NCBI RefSeq assembly: GCF_048771995.1
Contig: NC_133030.1
Coordinates: 56,576,001 to 56,640,000 of the forward strand
DNA: 64,000 nt
From: Taeniopygia guttata
Lineage: Eukaryota > Chordata > Aves > Passeriformes > Estrildidae
Reading direction: 5' to 3'
Position numbers and translations under genes: made by a program. Positions 1 through 14,600 of this stretch are shown here, piece by piece. The stretch's first letter is position 1; each line of letters opens with the position of its first letter. The notes under the pieces are model-generated. The model did no database searches. It was not told the origin of the DNA and saw only the letters and a program-made list of their open reading frames with translations.

Positions 1-3000
1 AGAGTTGATGCCAGAAATTGTATGTTCAGCACTAAATGCTTCTGTCAACATTCAAATCACAGGAAGGAAAAAACCACCAAAAAACCCAAAATGCAGCATC
101 CACCCAGCACCTGCAGATACTTCCCAAACAGGAGATCCAGAGGCCTGGGTGGTTTGGAGCAATAACCACAGAAAGGAGAGGAGGAGTATAATTTTTAGAA
201 TAGAAAATACATTCAACACAGCATACACTGAAGTATTTTCCTAATACTTGTAGGTCATCTTTCCCAGGTGTGACTGCAGGGTGAGTGCTACAAAAGATGA
301 GTGACGAGACTGAGACAGCAAAGGACTCTGCAGTGTCTTGTGCTATGTGAATCACAGCTTTATTTATTTGTTTTCAGCCGAAATATTTTTCCAAACAAAA
401 CATGGCTGGCAGGCATTCAGTATTTAATTTTAGGTTGAATAAAATTATTCCGTATAAGTTAAGTATTTCAAGATAAATGTTTCAAATCCATGGTCAGATA
501 GCTTAGTGAATTTACTGAATATTTTTAAAACTGGGAACTGAGTAAATCTTGAAAAGTACTTCCAAACAAATCACAATTTTATTTGGACTTTGAAATTTTC
601 CCTTGGCTTGTCAGCTGAATCACTTCCCAGTTCTAAACATGAAATAATGTCTTTTGGGTCCTCCCCCCCAACTAGTTTAAATATACAATATTTTGGCAGA
701 AGGTATAAATAGAGCATTTTTCTTTTCAATTGTACAGATATTGACTACTGCCTCCTATCCTTCTGTCAGCTGTTGGTATTTGCAGCCCAGCCTTGTTCTC
801 ATGGCACAGAAAGTGTGCTTTTGTAGTAATCTCTGCAGTGGTGCTGATGTTTTTGTCCATAATTAGCTCTCAGAGATGAGAATGCATTAAACTGGCAGTT
901 TCTTCTTAGCAAACCTCCCACACAGGCAGAAAAACTCCTCCACTGTATCTTTTAATGCACCCTGTCACAAACTGGAAGTCCAGGCATGATTTTTAGAGGG
1001 AATGTGTTAACCACAGAGTGCCACCCAACCATGCAGCAAGAGATGCATTTATTCTGTGTGGGATGGTGGCAAGTCAGCCAGAGCAACTGGCAGAAAGAGC
1101 CTTGTCTGAGAGATGGGGAAGAGGAAGAATAAAGAAAATTTTCTGTTTGTTCTAAACTTACTATTCTTTTTTTCTTTCCTCCCCCCAGCTGCACGAATTG
1201 GTCAAATAGAACCATATTCTACCCATGAACCCTCTTCCATCCTGAAGCTGTCACAGCTACAACACTGTTAGTAAGATTAGAAATGCAGAATGGTTGGGCT
1301 GGTATGTGAGATCAGTTGAGAAGGAAACTAGGATTTTGCAGCTGGAATGGAGGAGGACAGTGGGGTTTATCAGTGCTGCAAGTGGTTAGAGAGCTGACAA
1401 AGAGGAGAAATACAGACAGAGTATTCCTTTTCCTGGAAACTGCTCTTCCTCTGATACAACCCTCTTAAACCGAACTTGTGATATTGGAGACATAAATGAC
1501 AAATCCTGAACTTCATAAAAAGGTGCTGTTGCCTGTGTGATTCGATCCTGAAGTCAGTAGGAGCTTTTGTGACTTATGCTGACACAGTTCATGCCAGGAT
1601 TTCAGTCCTGCACACAAGCAGGAGCTTAGCTGAAATATCTAATTGGCATGCTCAGCCTCTGAAGTCATCTGAGGGCCAGGGACACTTCCTGGGGGTGATT
1701 TGGATCTTTAGCAGGGGTGGCTTTTTGGAGCTCTTTTCATTGGCTGCAGATCCTGCCTCCAGCTTTCTGGTAATTTGGATCTACAGGGACAGCAGCAGCT
1801 TTTGCTTTAAGTCCTGTTGTAAATCCAGAGATTTGGGATGGCTCCCATGATAAGTGATCTGTGCATAGCAGTAAATTAAGGAGTTAGGTAGCTGGGCAGA
1901 GAGGTGCCCTATCTGCTCCACTAATTACTTTTTGGGTTTCTTTGACTTCATGCTTGTGTTTTAGTCTTGAGGAAAGCAGAAGACTCATGGCACTTGCAGT
2001 TTCCCAGGGAAAGCTGTCTTTCTGTTGTACCAGACCTATCCTCTGGCTCCTTGTTTTTCCCATCTTCAGCAGTTTAATAAGGTGTGCTAAAGCCTCGTGT
2101 TCCAAGCTGTCTCTCCATTAACTCCTTACAGCATCCTTCCTCTGGTACTGCACTAGGGAACTGCATCCTGGGGTTCAGTAGGAGCAAGAGGCTGCCTGGA
2201 GAAAACCAGCAGCCTTCCCAGAGTGATTTGTGTCAGCTGAGGTGCAGCCTTTGGATTTTTATGGAAGGCATAATTTCTTAGAAGCTGCCCTAAACTCAAT
2301 GTCAGATACAACCCCTCAACTGCAAATTCCAAATGCCACGTGTTCAAGATGAGAGCTGCATTGTTTCAAAGGAGCTGGCTTGCTCCCTTGTGTTTGTGCT
2401 TTCAAGAAAAACTTTGCAGAGAGGTTGTTTTGGAGGGTTTGTTTGCCTGCTTAAAATGAAGAATCTAGGTAAGAATAATGCAGTGAAAATAGAGGCATGT
2501 TTGGGCTGCTAACAGCACCAGAACCAAGCAGTCCTTCCAACCACTGTCTTCTCCTGCTGATGTGGACTCTGACTTTCCACCACTGAGTGGGACCTCTGCC
2601 ATCCAGCAGAGCAAGTTATGGCAAACAAGTGAAGATCAGGATCTGGAGTTTAAGAACAGGATCACAACAATTGGAGGATAACTTAATACTCTGTCAGTAC
2701 ATGTTGTGAAACTGAGTGTCTAAGAGGAAGTGATCTACAGCGGGAGGGGAAAAAAACCAGAAGAACCCTAAACAAATGTGCTGACAGAGCATGAGTATTG
2801 CCTTTTGTACACAAGGCTGGGAGTAACTTCAGAATACAGTGGGACATCCACACAAGAGGAGACTTTCCAGGATGGTAAGTACATTTGTCATCATCTTGAG
2901 AGAGCTGGGGGGAAGCCATGGAGAGATGAACGCACCTTGTTCAGCTGAGGAACTTCAAACAGCTCCTGGGGAGGGTTTGGTATAGTGAAAAATCACATTA

Positions 3001-5532
3001 TTGTGTTTGAAATTCAAAAAGTCTGACACAATTTGTTGCTGGTGAAGAAGTACCAAGAGTACTTCAGAGTACTCAAAGTCTTTCAGAGGCAATGAGAAAG
3101 CAACCTTAATGTTACAAACAGCAGTGTCCTGTGGGTACTCAGCAGACTGGTATTAGCTGGTGTCCCAGCCTGTGAAGCAATGATAAGTAGTGCTTATATT
3201 TATTGCTCTTGGATGAACTTCATTCAGTCATTGAAACTGGCAGCTGGTAGAGCCCTGACAGCTTTGAGGGAGCCGTAGGTAATTGCTGACTAGCTACAAT
3301 ATTATTCTTAGGAGTTCTGGTTTTGTCTGTGATGTTTCCTTTCTTGAAAATTAAACTGTTTTAGAGCAGTTCTCACGACTTCTATACAGCAGGTGGTACT
3401 TCAACCCATCACCAGTAAAAAACATCAAGAAGGGCTTTTTTTGAACAGAATAGTAGATGATTCTATCACAGCACATACAAAATCTGTTCACCTTCGTATT
3501 TTAAGAAAAACACTGCTTTTGGAAGACATTTTGTAGCTGTTGCTAAAAAAGAGAAGTGAAACAAGTTGTTTCTGGTAAGCTCCATCCATCTGAGGCCATC
3601 ATGTGGCTCTAATAGCACTGACACCTACAGTTTCTTACCAAGACACTGCCTGGGTCACCAGATGTGACTTTGGGAGCCAGAGGGACAAGGGAGCCAGAGG
3701 GACAGCTCTCAGCTCCAGTTCTGTGATGAGGACACTCGTGGTGGCTGTTCCTGGCCAGCCCAGCTGACTGGGACAGCTGTGCCAAAGTCACAGGCTGTAG
3801 AGTGTGACCTGCAGCCTCAGTGGGCTCTCCTAGCCCAGCCTGAAGGGCTGCTGCTGTTTGTTAGATGCCTTTCTTCTCCTCTTTTAAAATATCTTTGCCT
3901 CACTTTCTACCCAACTCTTTCACATCTTGCTGTCTCTTCCCTTTCTTCCCACTAAGATTTCTGGGTTGGAGTGTGACCATTTCCACCCATGTCTGTTGCT
4001 GTCACACACCTTTCTCTCTTTGGTGGGTTATATCCCCCATCTGCTTGGGCTGTCAGCTCTTTGGGGTGAGACAGTGGGTCTTTATATGGTGCTGAGAACA
4101 TGAACTGGGATTTCAGAGGTATGGGAATGGCCAACTGTCCTTCACTGCTGGCAGCCACTCCATTTCTCCAGGGCTGAGAGAATGGATGCTTACCTGCCAG
4201 CATTTGTAACTATTTCTAGGAGAAAAGCTTGCAGCTGAGCCTGGGGCAGCAAACAGAAGTGACAGTGAAAAGTGTGAATAAAACTGCTTTGGGAAGTGGG
4301 CCCTGCTGTAGTGATTGCAGCTGATAACAAGCAGGTCCTGAAGTGGAAACAGGGCTTTGTTCTATGCAGATCCAGTCCTGCTTTTAAGCAGGAGTGTTTG
4401 TACCTTTTCTTCTGTCTCCACTGTTTCCATCTTTGTCATTCTCTCATTACGGGCAGACACCGTAAGCCCACCCAGTTCAGGTGAGAACAGCTGTGAACAC
4501 ATGGCAAGATGGATGGGACAAGTCTGGCAGGATCCCTCCTATGTAAAACCTGTTTGAGTGTGGCCACTCACAGAGCAACTCCATATCCAATCCCACTGCA
4601 GCAGGTTCATCCTCCAGGCTACAAAAGCCCCATGGCTCAGGGGTCAGAGACACTCATTCAGGGACTGGGCAGGTGGTGGTAACATCTGGTGGCACCTTCT
4701 GAGATCTGCTGTACCCCGGGATCTGCTTCTTGCTTCTGAGAACGAAAAGTGTCATCAGGCTCCTGTGGGGTAAATTTGCCTCTGCCAACGCTGGGATGAT
4801 TCATGACCCACTGGGCATGTGTCAAGTTTTTGAGAAGGTAAAATAGGCAAGTGCCAGCTCCCCCTGTCTGGCCATCTGCTGCCATATTGGCGTATTTTGC
4901 TATTTGCTCTTATGGTTGCCTCTGCTGATGGTAACACAAGATTGGAGAAATACTGCCTGAGAAGGAAAAGAAGATAACTTATTTTCCAGAGTCATGACTG
5001 CAACAGGGGAGAAGGGAAGTGTGTATTTCCACCTGGTCCCTGTCCCCTTAGCAGAATCACTTCTGGAAGAGACACTGGCATTGAAGACCACTCACAGGCA
5101 CAGGAAGAGAGCAAAAGCCTGACAGAGTCACACACAGGAAGAGACTGATGCTGCACACTATCACCCACTGCTTCTGCATTTAATTACTGCTTGTTGGCAA
5201 ATATGTTCACTTGCAACAGGACAAAAGTGGGTGTTGAAGGATGGCTGGAAGAGGCAGCGATGCAGTTGTTTGCACATTAATTACTGCAGGGATTTTTGTG
5301 TGTAGACAGCACTGGGGAAAAACTGTGGGGACATATCTCTCTGTCACTTTGGGATTTGTTAATGTCACTCAAGACCCATAATACAGGGAGGGTGTTGCAC
5401 AGATCCACACTCAAATCTCAGAGCACTGTGTAAAGCAGTGGCAGTAACCCGCACTTTTTGTCTGTAATTGACTGTACACAAATGTTGTCATAAAGCTTTA
5501 TTTTTCCCCTTGCATACATTTCTGTTTTTCAG
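1..5532. other. Upstream flank of PLD4, no gene recognised
   Basis: No open frame in these 5.5 kb looks like a conserved protein, and the longest are about 80-107 codons with unremarkable composition. In mammals CEP170B lies upstream of PLD4, but I could not recognise its 3' end here. Any untranslated first exon and promoter of PLD4 should lie in this stretch, because the first PLD4 exon I can see opens directly after a splice acceptor. I could not pick a convincing one by eye. Confidence 0.5.
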
Positions 5533-5622
5533 ATTGTGAAAAAAGCATTAAAAACATCCCTGATGTTTAATGAGTCCTCCAACATGAAATTAGGCGTGAA
5601 CAATCAAAAAGACGTCAAAACG
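5533..5622 (+). CDS. PLD4: PLD4 first coding exon (5' UTR remainder plus residues 1-20)
   Basis: A pyrimidine-rich acceptor (tctgtttttcag) ends at 5532 and a donor, acg|gtaatt, follows 5622. The ATG at 5563 opens a 20-codon tail that runs in phase 0 into the membrane-anchor exon at 7774. The first 30 bases of the exon are also open in the same frame, so a longer N-terminus from an unseen upstream exon cannot be excluded. It is a tail of mixed polar and basic residues, as expected for the cytoplasmic end of a type II protein. Confidence 0.72.
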
Positions 5623-8600
5623 GTAATTATTGGGATACACCACATTTGCTTACAGGAGCTGAGATTGTGCTGACATTTCTGAAAAGAAATAACAGGTTAA
5701 GAAGAATGATTTTATTGGCCATTTTAGAAATCTAAGTAGGTTTCCATCCCATTTGTAAACAAGTGAGGGACAAAACCCTCATTGATTTATCTGGTAGACT
5801 GATCAAACCTTGCCCAGAGGGAGTAATGTGGAGATAAATCCTGCAGCTCTGTCTGGCTCGGGACAAGGAAACCATGCTCACACAAACAGCCTCACTTCCA
5901 CCACTGGCACAGCATTTATTAATGTATTCATTTGTTCATTTATTCAGATGCCCAGAGTACCTGGACATCACAGTGTGTAGCATGGTGACAGCCATGATGT
6001 GACTTCAAAATAGATTTTTTACCTTAGAAATGTCTTCTAAAACCTGTCTAAGTCTTGCTAATGTGTTCATGTGATGAAATGTGGATCTGTTAAAAATGGG
6101 TGAGATTTTTTTTTGTGGTAATGTGGAGAACAAGCCAGAGGGCAAAAATTTAAGTAGATAACTTAAAGATGATTATTTTATTCAAATCACAGCCTGAAAT
6201 CCATGTCAGCACTGTAGATTTTGAGCAAAGCAGAGAAGATTAAAAGCAAGAAGCTTTATCTACATAGAAAATGAAACAGAAACTTTCAGAGGCAAGTGGT
6301 TTCTGTGTGGTTTTTCCATGTGCTTGATTTAGCTCAGATTTATGGCCACAGCCTCACGACCACCCCCAGACTCAGTTCTCCTGCCTGGAAGCTCAGAAGC
6401 TCAGCTCTGAAGTCCATGTTGCCTATCACAGGATGGTGGATGGTTCCAGCTCCCACAAATTGCCATGGGGAGCCAGACATGATAATTACTGGGGGGGAAT
6501 AGATCTGCACGTGTGGCTGGTTGTCTTTTCCTGCTCGGAACAGGGCAGCATTTAGAGCCTGGTGCTGTAATTTTCAGCATGTGAGTGGCTGGACTGCAGA
6601 TCTGAAGCTACCAGGTAGCCAGGCTACTTTTGTTTTTTGTTTTTTTTTCCATCTACATTCAGGAAAAAAAATAAGAAAGTGCAGCAAAAGGGAAATGAAA
6701 CTAACTTGCCACACTAGAATGACATGGGAATACTGTACACATGGATAAATGAGATTTGTGAAGTTTCAGTTAAGGGAGGTTTAAGACAAAACCAGAACGT
6801 GTTCAGAAACCACAAAATGTCTTTCTGCCTCTGACACTTTCTGCCTCTTTTTTCTCCCCTGGAAACACAAACTTCCTTTTTATGGTAATGCTTGGCTTAA
6901 TCCCACAGCTAAACTTGTGTTAAAAATTTCCCTATTTTGATTTTGGTAGAAATTTTGTCGAACATCCATTTGTCCTGTGCTAAAATAAAGCTAATCAATG
7001 ACAAATTAATCACAAAATTTGGGAAAAAACAAAGGATTGATATGTTGGCACAAAAAAATTAAACCAAAAAATGGAACTAAAATCACAGTTGTCATATAAA
7101 CCAACACAAATCCATTTCCAAATTTTCTTCTTTTTTTCCTCCAATTGCACTTTATTTGATCATATCTCCTTTCCAGAGTGGTTGTTCCACTTGATTCTCT
7201 CATTTCAAGATTTTATGAAATTTCAGGAAATTCTTCCTTTCAGGAAAGGGAAAGAAATCTTGCCATTTCAATGAGGATCAATTGGGCAAACTTTGGTCCA
7301 TTTCCCTGCATATCATGTCGTCCCATTGGCTTTTATTGTTTTCACTTAGTTTCAGAATTTTCTCTTTTGTTTTTTAGCATTTCCTTTCTTCAGTTTATTC
7401 TCCCGTCTCTCTGTTTACCTTTCTTCCTCGATTTTGGGGTTTCAACGTGAATAATTTAAGCAAGTTTTGGTCCTTCTCACTGCACCTCATTTGAGTTTAA
7501 AGGGACTTTTCAAAGGTCATCTAATCCAATCCCCCTGCAGAGAGAAGGGACATCTTCAACTAGATCAGGTAGCTCAGGGCCCTGGCCAAGCAGACCTGGA
7601 GCAGTTGTTCCTCACGTTCAGTGCTGCACCTAAGAACTGTCTGGCAGTAGCTGCACGCAGATCTCCTATTCAGAGATTGTGATTTATTCACCTGCACAGG
7701 TAGTCATCCATCAGCTGGTGCAGCAATGTCTTGGTGATCACTTAAATCTTCTCCTCTCTGGGTTCTGTTCCAGTTTCTAATCTTAGGGGCAATTCTGATG
7801 CTTGGTCTTGTCCTGATGGCTTTTTACTTCCTGAGTGTGGACAGCAGAGTTGATGCTGATGGAGAAGAAGCAGCAGTTGCCAGCATTTACAGAAAGGTGG
7901 AGGAGGAAGAAGGACTGTACAGAGATCTCCCAGAGGAAGAAGGACTCTATGGAGATCTCCCAAGAACCACAATAACCGAGGAGGGCACCAAGAGATCCAA
8001 TGAGTCCTGCAGGTGAGTCAGGTTAGATGGCACATGGAGAAGTCATCACCAGAGGGAGAAATAGTTGCAGTACTGATAATATCAGCATGGGTTTTATTCT
8101 CTTCCCACTGTATCATAAGTGATGAAGCACCACTAATTTGGGAAGGGCTGGGGTGCTGTTAGGCATTGGGTAATTGTTAGTTGCCTGCTGTGAGGGACAG
8201 TAGGGGCAGTGTCACAGCTCCTCTCCCAGTCCTATGCTTGTATGTTCATCTCAGCTCAGTTCCTCCTCTGCCACCCCCAGCCATCCCCCTTTTCTGTCAC
8301 AGAGGAGTGACCAGCTGGCAGAGCAGTGGTTCTCAGATGCTGGAGGGGCAGGGAACGTCTTTGCTGGGAGGGGGTGAAGAGGGTACCCTAGCAACATCCA
8401 GCTGTGGGGGCTTGCTTCTCTCCACATCTTAGGCATGGTGAAATAAAAATCTCAGAATGGCTACTGAGAAATTATTCTGCTGAACTGGGGAGGTCGCTGT
8501 ACAACAATATAAGCCTGGCTACAAAACTAGGGGTAGAGAGCACTCCCAGCCTGTTTGTCCAGCTCACCTTGTTTGCTGTGGAGGCTGACACCCAGCATGG

Positions 8601-11600
8601 CCAACTATGTGGCCTGGCAGCTGCTCTGTGTCCTGTTGGGGTCACAGTCACTTGCTTCACAACACAAAATTGCCATTGCAGCTTTGAACTCGTGGAAAAT
8701 GTTCCTTATGACTTACCCTTCGAGATAAACAGCACTGCAGCCAAACCCTTGTACCAAGCCTGGACGAGACTGCTCGATCTAGCCCAGGAAAAAGTGCACG
8801 TGGCTTCCTACTATTGGTCTCTTACTGGGAAGGATATCGGTGTCAATGACTCCTCCTCCAAGCAGGTAAGGTAAAATCAACAGCAAGCACGTCTGTGGTT
8901 GTTTTTCCTCATGTCCATGTGGTAGAGGACTGTGTGGTCTGTCTCCAGAGACATTGCTTAACTCCTCCTGCAAATCCAGGAAGGTTTTCCATGCTGTTCT
9001 GAAGCAACACTCCAACTTTCCTCCTTCAGTCGAGTTAGACTGAAATAGTGAAAATTCTGACCTTCCTTGTGCTGGGGTTCTTCAAATAAAGTACCCATCA
9101 GTAACACTGCCCTTGCATATATCTTACTACAGCTTCTGTAACAAAATATAAAAAATAACAATGTACCACACAGGGTGAAGATATTCTGCAGAGGTTTGAG
9201 AGGTTACTTGCAGAGAATGTCTCTTTGTATATTGCAGCAAGTTCACCGACTCTGGCTACAAAATCAAGGGACCTTGAGCTTTTAGAGGAAAAAGGTAATT
9301 ACTTCCCTTCAGTGATCCACTCACAGCTTCTGTATTGCAAAAAGGCATTTGTGGGAAAGTGGTCTCCAAGACCTGTTCTGATGTAGTGCTTAAATGGGTT
9401 CACAGGACAAGCACCATTTGTTCATTTAGTTCATGCTTTCTTTCTGTGTTGCCATGCTCTTTAGTATTTTCTAAAAGTTCACATTTTGCATATTATTTTT
9501 CAAGTTACTGTGTTCCCAGGAATGAGTGCTTGTGAATTTTGGTAGCTGTTACTGCCTGCAAGAGTCAGACAAGCAGATGTGTTCTGGCTATTGAAGAATC
9601 ATCTCCATGTTCCATGCTAAACTCCTTTTTCCCCCCTTCTCCATCTTTCGTCAGGGGCTCATGTGAAAAAGATTGATTTTGGACGTTTGACAGGAGGAGT
9701 GTTGCATAGCAAATTCTGGATAGTAGACATGAAACACATATATATTGGTAGTGCAAACATGGACTGGAGATCTTTATCTCAGGTAATGTCTGCTGCTGTA
9801 TATTCAAAAATCTGGGGGAAAATTCATGTCCTAGCAGATAACAGAGAAAAATCATAATGATGTAAAATATTGTCAGAGCATAAGAAACAGCAAAGAAACC
9901 CCTGGAGGTGGCTCCTTCTGGGGCTGTGACACAGCTTGCTCTCTTTGCAGGTGAAGGAGTTTGGTGCTGTGATCTATAACTGCAGCTGCTTGGCCCAAGA
10001 CCTCTGGAAAACATTTAGTACCTACTGGGATGTTGGATATCCTAATGCTACCATCCCAAGCCCTTGGCCTCTTAATTATTCAACCCAGATTAACAAACAT
10101 CAGCCTCTGGAAGTAGAATTTAATGGAATCTTGACAGAAACCTATTTTTCTGTAAGTATGTTTGAAAATAATATGACTGACTGTAAACTGTTTAAGGATT
10201 GAGCAGGAAAGTTTCTTCAGCAGTCCTCCTCAGTTGCTTGTGTTCCAGGTGGATAATAATTTGTTCCTTAGGTTTCTCTGGAACTGTTCAAAGGATAGGG
10301 ATAAACCCAGCATGAGCTGTCAAACTGTATGGCAGGAACAGCATGCAGGTCTCTTTTAACAACCTGTAGGCTCAATATATCAATAAGTATCTGATCCAGC
10401 AGGATATGGAAGGCATGAGGAAAGGCATGGTGGTCCACCTCAAGTGCTTTGTGATATTTTAATGAAAATTAGACAGATCTAAACATAAAGGAGTCTGAAA
10501 TTTAAAAAAAAAAAAATCACTGATCTACTAATTTTCTTTCTTTTTATTTTTTTTACAGGCTTCTCCTCCAGCATTTTGTCCAGAAGGTCGCACCCATGAC
10601 CTCTCTGCTATACTCAGTATTATCAGTCGGGCACAGAAGTTTGTCTATGTTTCTGTTATGGAATATTTCCCTACCAGTCGTTTTGTTAAACCAAAGAGGT
10701 ACATTTTTAATCCTGAGCAAATCAGCTACTTGTACTATTTAAAGAAAAAATTATATGGTTCCCCTCCTTCTGCAATGCAAATATTCAGAATGGAGAGAGG
10801 CTTTGCTCTGCATTCACAACCATCCTGCAGACTGTGCCTCCCAGGCACCAAGGGACAGGATGAGAGGAAATGGCCTTAAGTTGTTCCAGGGGAGGTTTAG
10901 ATTGGATGTTAGGAAAAAGAAATTAATGGAAAGGGTTTTCAGGTATTGGAACAGACTACCCAGGGAAGTGGTGGAGCCACCATACCTGGAAGTGTTTAAA
11001 AATTCTGTGGATATGGCACTTGAGTACATGGTTTAGTGGTGAACATGGTGCTGGTGCTGGGCTCAGAGTTGGACTTCATGATTTTAAGGGTCTTTTCCAG
11101 AACCTAACAATTTAAGGATTCTGTGATTCCAGTCCTGATGCTGCAGGAAGGATGATTACCAACACCTGTGTGCTTTGCTGGTTTTTTAGAGCACCCTGCT
11201 GTGCTCTACACACAGCAGAAATCTGTGAAATGCCATACCAGGGACAGACAGGTCCAGCGTCCTCCAAAATTCAACACAGCAGCTTTATGAATTGAGAGGG
11301 AAGGAAACACCAGAAATACATCTGACATCAGTTTTTTTTCAGAGAAAACATTGCTGTGCTTTCCTTTCTTGCTCCCATTTTTCTTTCTTGCTGTCCTTTA
11401 CTTCTGGAGAGTCTTGACTTCCTGCTCTATTTCCTGCTTGATGCACCTGACCAGTAGTTTAGAGGGTAGTTCTTGACTCTCCTGACCTTTGCAGTGAGAG
11501 CTGAAACAGCCTCTAAAATAAATGTTTGGGGTTTTTTTTGTTTGGGGGTTGGTGGTTTTTTTTTTTTGTTGCTGTTGTTGAGGGTTTGTTGTTGTTGTTG

Positions 11601-14600
11601 TTTGAGGTTTTTGGTTTGTTTTTAATAATTCCATCTAAGTTCCAGCAGCAGCTTCAGAAATAAGGTGATAGTGGTGATCTGGAGTAATCACAGAATCACA
11701 GAATGGTTTGGGCTACAGACCACCTCCTTCCTCCCCTCCTGTGCCATGGGCAGGGACACCTTTCACCAGACCAGGCTGCTCAAAACCCCATCCTGGCCTT
11801 GAGCCTGGGTGTGGTGAACCACTGCCATGGCCCCAGAGACTGCCCAGAGACAGCAGAACCACACAGGCTCTGCACATGAACCCAAACCTGGGCAGCACAG
11901 AAAGTCAGTCAGTCATGGGGCTGCACTAAGGCTCCCAAATCCTCTTAGATATGCTTGAATTGGGATGTTCATGCACAGCCAAGTGCTCTGAATTATCTGC
12001 TTACAACATTTCTGAGTTTTCCAACCACCTAAATAATCTGAGAAAGAAGTTCAAGTGGAAGAATTACATACAACATGTCTTGTGGAATAGGGTAAGCTCT
12101 AGGCTGTCATTTAACCAGAATGATACCATGCATTATGTCCCTCTGTCACAACTGTGTAAGGCCTCTGTTGTTCAGCAGAGGCACAGGTGTGGTATGGGGA
12201 AAATTTTATGATAATAGACACAGATAATTCTGCTGTCCAAGAAACAAAATTTTGAGACTAGCCTTTACTTGGAGGATACCTTTAATAAATCAAACACCTT
12301 GAGGATTTTCAGTTTATATGTACTACAATTGAGTTTCTGGGTTTCTCATCTCCTGAGAATCCACTTGTCTTTCTGGGAATAAGTTCCCAGAAAGTCTCTT
12401 TTCCCCCTTAGGACTTAGTGCATTAATACTCCTTATTCTTCATCTGAAGGCTTAATCCACAGTTTGTGACACCTAGGGCTGATCAGATGCAAACAAGGGT
12501 TTGAAAGGCCCAGGGAAAGGAGCACAGGGCCTCGGGCTATCTCCACAGCAACCAGCTGTAGTGCCATGAATTGAAGCTGATTAGTTCAGGTTAGGTTCCT
12601 CCAGCAGCTGAGACGGAGGGAACAAAGCTGCTGTCTAATGCCTGAGTGTTAATCAACTAGAAACTAATATATTTTAAAAATTGAAACCATTCAAAACTTG
12701 CATTTCAAATAGCATGATTTTCCAAGCTTTTCAGGATCTATAAGTCAAGCCTGAGCCTCAGAGCACGTGGGCAGGCTATTGATTGCAATAGGACGATGCA
12801 CGGGGGAGGATTAGAGAATTCAGGCCTTTGTACATAAGACCAAAAGGATTAAGCTAGGCAAATTAATTCATCATTGCTCATGGGACTGTGAGCAAATGCT
12901 GGACCTCTCTCTGTATCAGCCCTCCAGTCTGTACTAAACATGCTCATCTCTCTCCATGCAGCAATTTTCAGGATCTATGCAATGAAAATCCCACATGGGT
13001 GTTTGGAGTTCCCAGCCCTGGGATGCACACTGTCCAGCTCTTAGTGTTGTGTAGCTGGGTGAAGGATGCTAAAAATGTTCCCCATAGCTACAGCCAGCAC
13101 AAGTATCAGGAAAATGGATTTTCCCATGTTCGGGGATCATGGAGAGCACAGCTGTGTCCATTACCTTGGGCACACACAAAGAGGATGGGGAGAGGTGGGG
13201 AGGATAGAGCCTGCCCACATTGGCTGATGGCATAGGACCACTGCAGACACTGGAAATAATCTTCAGGGGCCTGAAACATCCATATTCTGCAAGATGGTTC
13301 TTAGACTTTCCTCTGGGCTCTGTACTGCCCTTTTTACTCTATGCTGTATGAACTGGCTTTACCCTGGAGTTGCTATTGTTATCTTTAGTTTCCTAAGGAG
13401 ATAAGCATGGTGGCACCATGCTGTGTGTGTATCTCTATGTGCACTTTACGAAGCTTTAAACTTTTGGATTAATTTCACCCCAATTTGGCAGAGTCTGGAT
13501 GTCTCCAAACACGTTCTGTGAAAAGAATGGACTTGGTAGAAGGCAGAAACCTCGCTTGTACCTCCAGGGAAGCCACTTAATAGACATGAGAAATCCTATC
13601 TGTGCATCATCACTCATAGTTTCAGTTTAACTTCACAGCTTTCTAGTGAACTGTTTAAAAAACATATCCCTTTTTGCACACCCTCCACCTCTGCAGATAC
13701 TGGCCAGCCATTGACAATGCCCTGAGACGTGCGGCTTTCAACCACAGAGTGCAAGTCCGGCTCCTGGTCAGCTGCTGGGCATACACTGACCCAGCCATGC
13801 TCCACTATCTGAGGTCCCTGCGTGCTCTCAACAACCCACTCGCCCACATCAGTGTCGACGTGGTACGAATAAGAAACCTGATTTTGGAAAGACAGCTTGA
13901 GGATATGGCCCTACACTGATTCCTGAGAATAAGCTGCTGTTTGTGTGTACTAATGTTAGCTTTTGGAGAAGCAGGTTGTCTGTTTTTGCAGTGACTGCTT
14001 CCCATTTTAGTGAAAATAAGGCCCAAATTATAATCTTTGAGGAAGCAGCTATTTCAAGCTACTAGTGATATCAGGTATGTGCCTGGCTGTGGCACTTGAG
14101 ACATTATCCAGGCAGCTGCTTTTGCTGAGCACTGTGACAGTAACAGTTTGTATAACTTAGTGCTCCTCTCAGAGACCTTTTCCTGCATGGCATATATTAA
14201 ATTGGACAAATTGGTACCAGTTTTTTAAAAACTGAGAGCTCTGCTCTCAGCCTATACAGATAGATCTGTTCTTGAACACTAAATACTGCACACAGGCTAT
14301 AGGCATTAGGCTGGAATGCATCAGGTGGAGTGGGGATGGTGTGGATGCTCCCAACATGATGCAGTAATCACAACAGAGAAGTATCACAAAAGGAGGAGTG
14401 AGTTTCAGGGAAAAAATAAAAAGGGAAATGTAGATTTTGGTAAGAGTTAACACAAAAAGTTAGGCATTATAGTAGTTGCCTACAGTGCCTCTTGTGTCTG
14501 TGATCAACCCATTCTCACACAAAATAAGAGCAGCAATCAGTGGTAAATGCAATCTATTAAACAGCTGCCTAAAACTGCATTTTATTGTCTGCCCTGTAAT

